From the NCBI GenBank assembly GCA_018806915.1, contig JAGKQI010000021.1, positions 372,001 through 436,000 of the forward strand: a DNA stretch of 64,000 nucleotides, given 5' to 3'. Positions 45,215-55,175 of this stretch are shown here, piece after piece. Position numbers and translations under genes: made by a program. How positions within the stretch are numbered: position 1 is the stretch's first letter; each line of letters starts with the position of its first letter. Origin of the DNA: Phytophthora colocasiae (taxonomy: Eukaryota > Oomycota > Peronosporomycetes > Peronosporales > Peronosporaceae). The notes under the pieces were generated by a model. It made no database searches. It had not been told where the DNA came from and saw only the letters and a list, made by a program, of their open reading frames with translations.

Positions 45215-47431
45215 TTACTGATTCTTGCTTGGACGAACGAGACATTTGTCACGAAGTTCATTTGCCAGCACCGCAGCTTTTGGTCGAGGGACTTTAAGGA
45301 TTTTGCTCACTTCACCATCCGTCAACGCTTCAGCATAGATATCCATTGGATACCGAGCGAGCAAAGGTGCCTCTCCTAGCCCATGAAGCTCAGCGAACAA
45401 ACACCAAACTATCGGCACGACCACACGGTAATCTTTCATGAGAACCAGCCCTTCACGAGCTGTATCTGGACGTCCGGGGGCGTCATGAGCGAGCATCTTG
45501 CGCCAGTTTTCGTGGAGCAACGTCTCGTTCGAAATGGGACCTGGTTCGGGCCCACCCCGACAAACGAAGTCCACCCATCGAGCCATCCACTGTGCATCAA
45601 CACAGAACCAGCAGTCACGACGTGGTAAAACCTCCTTGTCGAAATGCAAAACCAACGCCAGCTCCAGTTTCCGACGTTTGTCAAAATCCTCTTTGAACGG
45701 GGGCAGCGTCGGGGCTCGACGCATGACAATTGGGTGCGAACTGAAATGCTGCCCCCCATGTTGTGGTTTGGGTGGCAAGCGGAAAACCAACGTGCGCGGT
45801 TGTTGGCTAAGCTCGCTGAGTTTAACCCCAATATCATGAAGCGAGGCGTGGGAAACATCCTCTCCTTCAATGCGTACGATCACCGAACCAGGTACGATAT
45901 CTCCGTTGCGCTCGAGGGCGCCCTTGGATCCATCACGCAACTTGACAAAACCCATCACAACAGCGCGATCCAGTACGCCGCCATCCAAATTGAGACCCAG
46001 CGGGCCTGGAGGAGCCACTGCAGTCACATATTCAGCGTCATCTTCTTCTATAGAATCGTCACGGTCGAATTGATTTGTCTGCACCATCAGAGACGCAGCG
46101 ATGGTACCGGAAGACACGTTGGACGCCATCGATAGCGGTACAGATGAGGGCTTCTGTGGTGAACGTTCTTCTGGATGATCCGAATATGTCTTGGACGAAG
46201 GATCTTTTTGTTGGGAAACTTTCAAGCTGACTCCTCTACTGCTTATTGGGTCGAAATCTCCTTCACTGTCATCATCCGAGTCGCTTGAATCATCACTATC
46301 GAAGTGACGCGTCTCCGCCAGCTTCGCCATGGTACCGAACGACAACTCTTTCGGGATCGAAGGAGCTGTGTCAATTTCAAGAGAGAGTTGCTTTGGCTTA
46401 TCAGGAGATGGTTGCTGTAATTCCACAGCAACAAAATCCTGGAAAGTGTCTGGAGGAGTGACTGGATAAAACTTCTCGGGTGATGCAGAGCTGGCACTAC
46501 TTGCTTGAGGTGTAGTGGATGAATTGTCTAAGTTCGACCCTGTTAGCGTCCAACTGGTACTTCCATCGCTGGCCTGATCCTCCGACGGATGCACTGCCGA
46601 TGCCAGTATCACTTCGTCTGTCATTTGAATCTCCTGGAAGGAATCTCCAGCTGAAGAACTGCTTCCAATGGCTGCATTGTCCTCCTTTTCCGCCCGAATC
46701 GCATCGATATCAACCTCCTCTTCTGATTCTTCTTCTTCTCGTGGAGGAGGTCCTCTCCTAGGAGCATATTGCTGATTCAAAGGTAGATTACTGTCCTGGG
46801 TCTCCATCACGTATTTTGATGTGTTTGTCTTCTTCTTCACTTGCCATTCATCTTCTGATTCCTCTTCTTCCTCATCTGATTCTTCTTCCTCTCTCGGTGG
46901 TGGTCCTCTCCTCGGAGCATATTGTTGACTCAATGGCAAATTACTGTCCTGTGTCTCCATCACGTACTTGTGCGAAGCTTTCTTCACTTGCACTTCATCT
47001 TCTGATTCTTCCTCTGATTCTTCTTCTTCTGATTCCTCTTCTTCTTTTGGCGGTGGACCTCTCCTAGGAACAAACTGCTGACTTAATGGCAATGAACTGT
47101 TGCTCTCTTCAGCCAACGGAACTAGAAATTTCAGCGTTCGAGGCTGAGAACTCGTTTCACGAAGCACTGCACCCACTTCCTCGAAGCTCAGATCTGATTC
47201 CATAAAATCATGGTCATTAACCCCTACCAAAAGACTGCCTTTAACCACACGTCCACTGAGTTCCACAGCCCCGCGCTGTTGTGGATCATCAGCCGAAATC
47301 TGCGCGAATCCTTCGAGAACGGGGCGGTCCAGGTCGTCACCGTCTAACATGATACCAAGAGGACCTGGAGGCACCTCCACCTCTACGATTGAGTGGCTAC
47401 GGCCGCCTAGAAGCCATCGAGCGCTTGCCAT
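45215..47431 (-). CDS. PDZ-PDZ-DUSP domain protein, intact single exon
   Basis: 738 residues. A first PDZ-like domain (about 14-105) has the loop PPGPLGIMLDG and ends PRTLKFLVP. Three acidic repeats follow, each containing LPLSQQYAPRRGPPP plus a Glu/Ser run (about 112-240). A long Ser-rich disordered region leads to a second PDZ-like domain (about 462-552, PPGPLGLNLDGG...PGSVIVRIEGEDV...PRTLVFRLP). The C-terminus resembles a DUSP domain (about 605-695): CWFCVDAQWMARWVDFV, PGPISNETLLHE, and a DYRVVVPIVWCLFAELHG core. DUSP normally accompanies ubiquitin-specific proteases, but no USP catalytic core is present. Probably an adaptor; function not known. It is unrelated to its transposon neighbours. 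Confidence 0.85.
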   Translation of the reverse strand: MASARWLLGGRSHSIVEVEVPPGPLGIMLDGDDLDRPVLEGFAQISADDPQQRGAVELSGRVVKGSLLVGVNDHDFMESDLSFEEVGAVLRETSSQPRTLKFLVPLAEESNSSLPLSQQFVPRRGPPPKEEEESEEEESEEESEDEVQVKKASHKYVMETQDSNLPLSQQYAPRRGPPPREEEESDEEEEESEDEWQVKKKTNTSKYVMETQDSNLPLNQQYAPRRGPPPREEEESEEEVDIDAIRAEKEDNAAIGSSSSAGDSFQEIQMTDEVILASAVHPSEDQASDGSTSWTLTGSNLDNSSTTPQASSASSASPEKFYPVTPPDTFQDFVAVELQQPSPDKPKQLSLEIDTAPSIPKELSFGTMAKLAETRHFDSDDSSDSDDDSEGDFDPISSRGVSLKVSQQKDPSSKTYSDHPEERSPQKPSSVPLSMASNVSSGTIAASLMVQTNQFDRDDSIEEDDAEYVTAVAPPGPLGLNLDGGVLDRAVVMGFVKLRDGSKGALERNGDIVPGSVIVRIEGEDVSHASLHDIGVKLSELSQQPRTLVFRLPPKPQHGGQHFSSHPIVMRRAPTLPPFKEDFDKRRKLELALVLHFDKEVLPRRDCWFCVDAQWMARWVDFVCRGGPEPGPISNETLLHENWRKMLAHDAPGRPDTAREGLVLMKDYRVVVPIVWCLFAELHGLGEAPLLARYPMDIYAEALTDGEVSKILKVPRPKAAVLANELRDKCLVRPSKNQ

Positions 47432-47753
47432 GACGAGCTACAATATAATATCGGAGACTGTTGTCTCTTCCGCTTTTTCGACTAACCTGATTCATGTCAT
47501 TGAAGTGAAAAAAAGAGTCATTAAAGTGAATTTGAGCCATTTGAATCTAGTTCAACCTAGAAGGAGTGATGGTCAAACTTCAACGTATGGTACTATTATA
47601 TTATTCATAACGCTTTCTTCTCTGGAGCTACTTGTTTCGGGAATAACAGGTAGGAGCGGAGCTTTTCCCACCAGCACACATCGTCGAAGCTCTCCAGTTC
47701 CTTCACACCTGCTATACCCAATGCTGCACGCACCAATTAAAAGTTAGCGACGG
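47432..47753. other. Intergenic, nothing recognised
   Basis: Upstream region of the PDZ-DUSP gene. No ORF or repeat that I can support. Confidence 0.6.
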
Positions 47754-47998
47754 TCAAGTACATTCCAACAGCAACAACCGCATTTTCGTACCAATACAGC
47801 GCCGCCTGGTTGCCGCCACACTCCGTCTGTACTTGCGTCGGATACGAGGTGGAGCCTCCAGCAGAAAATCAGAGCTACATTTGTCGATAAACGATTGGAT
47901 CCGCGTGTCTAGATCTATCCTGTTGGCGTCGCTCATGATCTCTCGGATAGTTCGCCTTGCTCCAAGTCAAAATATTCAGAATCGCTTCTTTTGAGTCG
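47754..47998 (-). pseudogene. Inverted partial copy of gene A
   Basis: The minus strand carries SDSEYFDLEQGELS, then MSDANRIDLDTRIQSFIDKC and PPRIRRKYRRSVA, matching the middle of gene A (residues about 55-125). A 10-base deletion (GATGGTCTCA absent) breaks the frame. It is opposite in orientation to all other gene A copies and lies at the left edge of the tandem array. Confidence 0.85.
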
Positions 47999-48224
47999 CT
48001 AATTTTTACTGGAGTTCGTACGAGACGAACTCGGATGTTCTTCGAACTGGAACAATGTTACAAGTTCGTACTTGATGGAAGTATGGGAAATTCCCATCAG
48101 TCATATTCCCATTAGCATTCTACTGTTCATTTCGATGAATTTTACGCCTGCGCGTCCGGAGTCCGTCGCCAAACAATATCAATCCAGCATTCCCGAGATC
48201 CTACCTGGGTAAGAGCAATAATGG

Positions 48225-48921
48225 TTGCAGGGAGTGCGAAGAGCATGTTAAAGATTCTCGAAGGCTATCGGGGCTTCTTCGACCCTCTGGAGATGGCAAA
48301 AGACGACAACCCTTATGAAGAGACTATAGTTACGTCGAATTTTTAGCGACTTGGATGGAGCTTGACCCGGAATACGGAGCAGCGTTTGGTGAGGTTATCG
48401 AGCGACAAACGACGGTGCGCGAACTCCTAGGCAAAGTGATCAAAAGCGAGAAGTGGGACTGCTCTGTAGACGAGCTCAACCTCTATTTCCCAAGGAAAAA
48501 CGGCCAGCGACTCAAAAGAAGCGATCCTGAATATTTTGACTTGGAGCAAGGCGAACTATCCGATGGTCTCAGGGAGATCATGAGCGACGCCAACAGGATA
48601 GACCCAGACACGCGGATCCAATCGTTTATCGACAAATGTAGCTCTGATTTTCTGCTGGAGGCTCCACCTCGTATCCGACGCAAGTACAGACGGAGTGTGG
48701 CGGAAATCAGGCGCTATTTTATCGGTGCGAATGTGGTTGTTGCTAAAGTGTGTGTGTGTGTGTGTGGGTACTTGACTATCACTGACATTTTATGTATGCG
48801 TGCAGAACGGGGCTACGTAGGTGTGAAGGAACCGGAGAGCTTCGACGAGGTGCGATGGTGGGAAAAACTCCGCTCTTACATTGCGCCCCCGAAAGTAGCT
48901 CCAGAGAAGAAAGCGTTATGA
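48225..48921 (+). pseudogene. Gene A1, CRN-header-like protein, with one-base deletion near its start
   Basis: The frame from ATG at about 48221 (MVAGSAKSMLKILEG) stops at 48346-48348 because a T run has five T where the homologous gene B has six. After that it is open from 48355 to an intron at 48725-48805 (81 bp, containing a GT repeat) and on to 48921. The A core reads TTVRELLGKVIKSEKWDCSV, DELNLYFPRKNGQRL, DLEQGELSDGLREIM and PPRIRRKYRRSVAEIRR. A1 differs from A2-A4 in that its 5' end is homologous to gene B's 5' end. Confidence 0.7.
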
Positions 48922-49442
48922 GAATTTCTTACATGTTTTATACTTCAAGTATTGAATGACGACATACTTTACCGATATGTGTTGTCCTCCTGGAATTTGA
49001 CACCTTGAAGCATGACCATGACCCCTTCTAGCTCGAAAATTACTTTAATGACTAACGCCGAATAGCGTAAGTCAACAAACTGGCGCACCTTTTCCCTGGT
49101 AATTTCCTGCTTCATGTCTTTCAATTTTAACAACTAGCTCTCCAATGCGAAGCGTTCAAAGATCGACAACAGTACATGGCCGAGCAATGTTGCAACCACG
49201 CGATCAAGGAAGAGTAAAGTGTAGCTACAAGGCGTGGCTTTAACCCCAGCACACAAGAAGATCAACTGCAAACGTCACTGGGCGACAAAAGATCAAAATG
49301 TAGTGTAAAAGACTTTCTTTTGCTGCGATCGGTTTAATAAGAAAAATATGTTTTCATGATTCCTCAGGTAGCCGAAAAAGAAAAGAGAGTATTAAGCTAC
49401 ATTGTACTCGTACGATATTTACTGCTGAGACCTGCACGTAGC
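48922..49442. other. Spacer between convergent genes A1 and B1; piggyBac empty site
   Basis: No gene. TTAA at 49045-49048 within TTACTTTAATGACTAACG is the empty target; the same flanks surround piggyBac in units 2-4. Confidence 0.85.
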
Positions 49443-50327
49443 TTAGTTGCCAGTACCAAAGGTGGTCCTACTCAGCCTTTCGGTGTAGGATATCGCCTCA
49501 GCTTTCGACTCAAAAATGTCGTCGACCACGGCAATCACGACTGTGAGCGTTGCTGAAGCCAAATAAACCAACAACGGGGACCACGCCAAACCAGTTGTCA
49601 TTTCAGACGACAGGTGACCCCATCGGCCAATGCGCCGGGCTCTCCCTATGAGGTCATAGTATCATTTGACGCATATTTAACAGGTGAGGGATAAGGAAGG
49701 TGGCGAAAGATACAAGAAGTTGCGCTTACCAGCGTTGCGGCGTTCCATGGCGTACAGGAACCTGAAGTTGTTGGATGTTCTTTGGGGAACGTCGAAGACA
49801 AAGTCGATCCGGTTTGGGTCGTACTGCAGAGGCCGTCCAGTGTGGGTCATCTCGTCTTCCCAACTCTTCATTGTCTTCTCCAAGGCAAACCCAGGCGTTT
49901 TGTCGCTTATAATGCCCTTCTGCATGTCATGGAAGGCCTTATCGCCTATGTACAATGTCTGCACCGGCTTCAAGACGACAATTACTCCCACGAGGATGGT
50001 ATCCGAGGTATTGAGCTTCTGTATGCCACGCTCGATCACGTTCCGCATTGTATCACTTTCCTGGAACTCCATTTCAGCAACATGGTCTTCACCGAGGACT
50101 GCGATCCGAATGAACATCGTAGTGGTTCGCGCAAAATTGAGGAATGAGCAGCATCTGAGTGCTGCTCCAGACTCCGGGTCAAACTCCATCCAAGTCGCTA
50201 AAAAATTCGACGTAACTATAGTCTCTTCATAAGGGTTGTCGTCTTTTGCCATCTCCAGAGGGTCGAAGAAGCCCGGTGGTCTTTGATAAACCCCTCTCGA
50301 AACGCTCTTCGCACTCCCTGCAACCAT
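49443..50327 (-). CDS. Gene B1: small CRN-header-like paralogue with C-terminal membrane segment, two exons
   Basis: Exon 1 is 50327-49730, an 84-bp GT-AG intron is 49729-49646, and exon 2 is 49645-49443 (about 266 residues). Residues 1-50 (MVAGSAKSVS...DPLEMAKDDNPYEETIV) are shared with A1. From MFIRIAVLGEDHVAEMEFQE, a possible alternative start, the layout parallels gene A: an ubiquitin-like header (DTMRNVIERGIQKL), then KGIISDKT, and RIDFVFDVPQRTSNNFRF...MERR aligning with the A segment ending AEIRR. Exon 2 adds one hydrophobic helix (LAWSPLLVYLASATLTVVIA). No signal peptide. Function unknown. It shares a 312-bp divergent intergenic region with A2. Confidence 0.65.
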
Positions 50328-50639
50328 TAATGCTCTCACTCATCTAGGTAGCGTTCCCGGGATGCTGGCAGCGCCTCAGGACGTGCAGGCGTAAAATTCA
50401 TCTCCCGACAACGCACAGAAACATGGGAATATAGGGATTTCCAGGTAGTATGTATTCGATCGGAACGAACATTGAGGAATGAACACTGTTCGATCAGTTT
50501 CTACTCTACATCCATCAAGTACTATCTCCAGTAAAATTGCTGAGACTTAGTGACTCAGAACGTTTGGCGATTTCTCTTCTGACCAAATTGAAATCAACTT
50601 CCCAAGGCCCACAACAACTTTAACCACCTACACACCAAG
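50328..50639. promoter_or_regulatory. Divergent intergenic region between B1 and A2
   Basis: Probably holds both promoters. The B-proximal part is homologous to the DNA upstream of A1 (48130-48220, GAATTTTACGCCTGC). Repeated at 56043-56371 and 61798-62110. Confidence 0.55.
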
Positions 50640-51221
50640 ATGGCAATATTTATATTTGGGCATATCTTAGAGACAAACCGCAAGTTTGGTGAGTTCTGCG
50701 GGCGACAAACGACGGTGCGCGAACTCCTAGGCAAAGTGATCAAAAGCGAGAAGTGGGACTGCTCTGTAGACGAGCTCAACCTCTATTTCCCAAGGAAAAA
50801 CGGCCAGCGACTCAAAAGAAGCGATCCTGAATATTTTGACTTGGAGCAAGGCGAACTATCCGATGGTCTCAGGGAGATCATGAGCGACGCCAACAGGATA
50901 GACCCAGACACGCGGATCCAATCGTTTATCGACAAATGTAGCTCTGATTTTCTGGTGGAGGCCCCTCCTCGTATCCGACGCAAGTACAGACGGAGTGTGG
51001 CGGAAATCAGGCGCTATTTTATCGGTGCGAATGTGGTTGTTGCTAAAGTGTGTGTGTGTGTGTGTGGGTACTTGACTATCACTGACATTTTATGTATGCG
51101 TGCAGAACGGGGCTACGTAGGTGTGAAGGAACCGGAGAGCTTCGACGAGGTGCGATGGTGGGAAAAACTCCGCTCTTACATTGCGCCCCCGAAAGTAGCT
51201 CCAGAGAAGAAAGCGTTATGA
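50640..51221 (+). CDS. Gene A2: CRN-header-like small protein, two exons
   Basis: ATG at 50640 (MAIFIFGHILETNRKFGEFC), exon 1 to 51024, 81-bp intron 51025-51105 (GTGCGA...GTGCAG) with a GT repeat, exon 2 51106-51221; 166 residues. Spliced, the protein passes from RRYFI to ERGYVGVKEPESFDEVRWW. Its header has an ubiquitin-like pattern (TTVRELLGKVIKSEK, then DELNLYFPRKNGQ) that parallels the 'LQLFLAK' region of Crinkler proteins, and EQGELSDGLREIM parallels the CRN segment after it. There is no C-terminal effector domain and no signal peptide. Homology to CRN is suggestive, not proven. Confidence 0.6.
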   Translation: MAIFIFGHILETNRKFGEFCGRQTTVRELLGKVIKSEKWDCSVDELNLYFPRKNGQRLKRSDPEYFDLEQGELSDGLREIMSDANRIDPDTRIQSFIDKCSSDFLVEAPPRIRRKYRRSVAEIRRYFIGANVVVAKVCVCVCGYLTITDILCMRAERGYVGVKEPESFDEVRWWEKLRSYIAPPKVAPEKKAL

Positions 51222-51578
51222 GAATTTCTTACATGTTTTATACTTCAAGTATTGAATGACGACATACTTTACCGATATGTGTTGTCCTCCTGGAATTTGA
51301 CACCTTGAAGCATGACCATGACCCCATCTAGCTCGAAAATTACTTTAACACCTTGGTTCCGAACGTCGTAACTGACGACATATATTTTTATTTATGTCGT
51401 CAGTTACGACATTGGCCAAAGAATAATAGCAAATGGCTCAGATTTCATTCTTCAATACTTTAATCAAGTCATTTCACAGCACCTAGTTTGTATAAGCTGC
51501 GAGAGGTTTTTTAGAGACATTTCAAAATCGGGCCAGGGGCAGGGGTTCAATCTGGTCTGGACGCGCAATTTGCTGGTC

Positions 51579-54205
51579 ATGACCACAGCCACTCATTCGA
51601 CAATTGGCGGGATGGCGCGCATCCGGAAGACTCGGCGGAAGAAATCTGCCGCCCAAGCTTCCCCTGAACACGACATCGACTTTGGACACTTGTGGCGGCA
51701 ACTTCGAGCGGCAGGCTGGACGTCCAAGCGCCCAACTGGACTGCAGACGGAGTGGAGCTACGCCAGCCCTGGGCGTAGCAGCGTTTTTGTAGGAGAGAAT
51801 GCGGTCGTGGACCACGCATTTCAGTCCGGACTACTCGAAGACTCTCCCGAAGCCTCTGACAACCTTGATGATGAGCCGCTCGAGCGTGACACGGATGAAG
51901 ACGCTCATGGGCTGCTCGACAGCTCCCAAGTAGACGTGAGAGCTTCGCAGATCGACACGAGCGTACAGCTCTCTCAACGTACGATCGATCACATGTTTGG
52001 CCCACCCAGCGATGAAGACATCGAACTCTCGCAGACCGCTGTCACAAGCGCATTTGGCCTCGCTCCTGGTGACCTTCAAGTGGATGATGAGCATCGAAGC
52101 GCTGCCGCTGGCTTACATCTTCTTTCCGAAGCCTCCGGATTAGAGAGCGAAGGTGAAGAAGACCGCGGAGAGCCTGTTGCACCGACTCTGCGGCAACGCA
52201 GGCGCGCAGTGTTGCCGGCGCCATCCGACGTAAATGTTTTGGTAGATGGAGAAGCCGATAGCGACTACGAAAACTACAGCTCGAGCGACGGCGAAGGAGA
52301 TGGCGTATTTGATGAAGACAGTGAGTGTGACGGTGATGAGCTGAACGAAGACAACGACGTGCTGTCCGACAGTGACGCAGTGGAAATGGACGAAGCTTTT
52401 CTTGCATCTCTGCAGCTTGGTAGCGGTGCTCTGGACTCTGCTGCACTATCAGAGCGAGAGAAAACACTACGTGAGATGCGATGGACCGGTACATCGACCG
52501 AATACGAGTCTAATGTTACCGCGTATCCTGGTTTAGGGGCAGAGGAAGCACGTCCTGTTGCCGAGCTGCTTGACGTCTGGCGCTCTCCTCTTCTGACCGT
52601 CTTCTACTTTTTGCCCAAGTCTTTGTGGGTGCATATCGCTGCTGAAACAAACCGGTACGGACTCCAGCAAGTGGATAAACGCGCAGCAGCAATTCATGCC
52701 CGACAGAAGGATGGTCGCCGTGAGTCTGTCAAGCAAATTGCACGCCGGTTGAAAGCAAAGCAGGCCTACGCAACCCACGAAATCTTGAATGTCGTTGGCC
52801 TTCTTGTTGCACGAATGCTCTGTCCGCAAAAGAGAAAGTTTGCTGCTCATTGGAGTTTGGTAGAATATGGTGCCGTGCCTGCAGGACTGTTCGGAAGATT
52901 TATGACTCGTGACAGGTGTCATGACATATTGCGGGACCTGCATTTCGTCGATAACACAGTCGATCACGGGCAGGACAAGCTGTGGAAACTTCGACCCGTC
53001 GTCGACAAGATCCAGGAGCGATTTCTGACTGGATGGACACTCCCCGCCATCTTCTCGTTCGACGAGGGTGTGTTGCCGGCGACTTCAAGGAGGAACACAA
53101 CCCGTATGTTCATGTCCGACAAGCCTCATCGGTATGGTTCAAAACTATTTATGCTGTGTGACGCCAAGACGTCGTACTGCCACAGGTAATTTTTTGGAAA
53201 TAATTTGTATGTCGTAACTGGCGGTGTTGAGTGTGTCTGACAACATCGAATGTCGTAACTGTCTAGATTTGAAGTCTATGTTGGCAAGCGGGCCACTGTC
53301 GATGGTGCTGACGCCACAGTGGATTATAAGACTGGCGCTGCGGCTGTGTTGCGGAATTTAAAGGTCGTACTCGCTCGTGCTAGGCATGCCTGGCACACTG
53401 TCGTAATTGACCGTTACTACTCATCGGTGCTTCTGGCTGTGGAGTTGCTTGCTATGAATGTCTACGTTGTCGGTACAATCATGACGAGCCGGCTCGGGTA
53501 CAACAAGAAGCTCCAGTCTAGAAGCAAGACACGCCCAGCATCCATTCCCCATGGATCATTCTCCTTTTCGCGATCTATTGCAGTGCCGACTATGATTGCT
53601 TACGTCTGGTGGGATCGAAAACCCGTCTATTACCTATGCACTGGCGCCGTTATGGCAGAGTCATCGATCGAAAGGAAGCTGAAGAAGAGAGGTTCCGTTC
53701 GCGTACCATGTCCTTCCGCCGTGAACAATTACCAGAACTGGATGAGCGGAGTTGATGTCCATGATCAACTCCGCCTTCAGTCGTATTCGCTGCAGACCTC
53801 CACAAGATTTTCTAAGTACTACAAGGGCCTGTTCTTAGGCTTCCTGGATCTGGTGCTGGTAAATGCGTATCTTACACACAAGGAAGGGCCAAGATCAAGG
53901 GGACAACTGCCATGCGACGCTCCGAGTGGTTCTTAGTGCTACAAAATCAGCTACTGCAACTCAAGGCTGAGGATTTTGCCGGCGTTGAAGAGACGCCACC
54001 TCCGTCTAGTCAGAAGCGTCGGCGGGCACCCGTGCGGCTCACACATGCACTACAGCAAGCCGAAGACTGGGTCGTCGTTAGCGGTGTTCAAAAGCGCCGC
54101 CAAAGATCGTGCAAGGTCTGTGCCCTCTTGCGCACAGACAAGAAGAAGTCTTTCGCGACAACATACTACTGCGAGCGCTGTTCTATTGACGACGCTAAGT
54201 GCTAG
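51579..54205 (+). pseudogene. piggyBac-like transposase, copy 1 (one frameshift)
   Basis: ATG at 51579 (MTTATHSTIGG; alternative at 51612). Exon 1 ends 53185, an 81-bp intron is 53186-53266, and exon 2 continues. An acidic N-terminal half (SSSDGEGDG, DEDSECDG) is followed by the core: WRSPLLTVFYFLPKSLW, RKFAAHWSLVEYG, first Asp in FSFDEGVLPATSRRN near 53060, second Asp in TVVIDRYYSSVLLAVELL near 53415, and NNYQNWMSGVDVHDQLR near 53745 with further Asp residues. A one-base loss in a G run near 53887 (GAAGGG versus GAAGGGG in copy 2) shifts the frame. The C-terminal Cys finger (CKVCALLRT...YYCERC) lies in the restored frame and meets TAG at 54203. It differs clearly from the piggyBac at 1-2327. 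Confidence 0.9.
53186..53266 (+). other. Transposase intron containing two copies of the element's terminal motif
   Basis: GTAATTTTTTGG...CTGTCTAG, 81 bp. ATGTCGTAACTG at 53209-53220 and ATGTCGTAACTG at 53250-53261 repeat the motif found at the transposon ends. The same intron is at 58921-59001 in copy 2. Confidence 0.8.
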
Positions 54206-55175
54206 TTGTGTAACAAGTTCCGCCGCCAGTACAAGGGCGTCGCCAAAACCTGTTACGACATCTGGCACGACGATTTCAACGCTGGGCAGGACATTCCAGC
54301 ACACTTGGGGAAGCGTATCGTGCTACGACGGCCGGGTCAGGACGCAGGCAAGCGTAAGAAGACACGACGGGAACTACAGCTGTGCTGCGATGAAGGAAGC
54401 GATGGTGGCGACGCTGACAAGGATAGCGGTAGTGAGTGAGCAGCTGCGTTTCATTTGATGAGTGGTGCTTTCGTGGAGTTGAATGCACAATTTGTTGATC
54501 AACGTACCTTCTTTCGTGTATTTTCTGAAATGAGTTGCTGGACAGCGCTCCTCCTTAGCCATATGTTGTCTGCAAGTGGGGTCTGTTACGACATTGAGTG
54601 GTGATTGCTTCAGCACAATGCCGTATTTCTTACGACATTGTTTTGAAAACCTGTTAACAATTAATACACCTAACCCCATGTCTAGCTCTTGTCACTTACA
54701 AATATCAAGTGACTTGCTACGTCTTATCTTACGACATTCTTAACGCGTTTGAGGAGAGTACCGTTCGGTGACAGTGTGTTAATGACTAACGCCGAATAGC
54801 GTAAGTCAACAAACTGGCGCACCTTTTCCCTGGTAATTTCCTGCTTCATGTCTTTCAATTTTAACAACTAGCTCTCAATGCGAAGCGTTCAAAGATCGAC
54901 AACAGTACATGGCCGAGCAATGTTGCAACCACGCGATCAAGGAAGAGTAAAGTGTAGCTACAAGGCGTGGCTTTAACCCCAGCACACAAGAAGATCAACT
55001 GCAAACGTCACTGGGCGACAAAAGATCAAAATGTAGTGTAAAAGACTTTCTTTTGCTGCGATCGGTTTAATAAGAAAAATATGTTTTCATGATTCCTCAG
55101 GTAGCCGAAAAAGAAAAGAGAGTATTAAGCTACATTGTACTCGTACGATATTTACTGCTGAGACCTGCACGTAGC

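Larger units (their letters stand above)
51349..54778 (+). mobile_element. piggyBac-like element, copy 1 (3,430 bp)
   Basis: Flanked by TTAA at 51345-51348 and 54779-54782; the empty site is in unit 1 (49045). Ends are imperfect inverted repeats: CACCTTGGTTCCGAACG on the left, CACACTGTCACCGAACG on the right. Motif TGTCGTAAC (or its complement GTTACGACA) recurs at both ends and twice in the transposase intron. Confidence 0.93.

Noticed and set aside
51025..51105. Gene A read through the GT tract (Cys-Val repeats)
   Set aside because: Breaks in A3 and has perfect GT-AG borders giving a better spliced frame.
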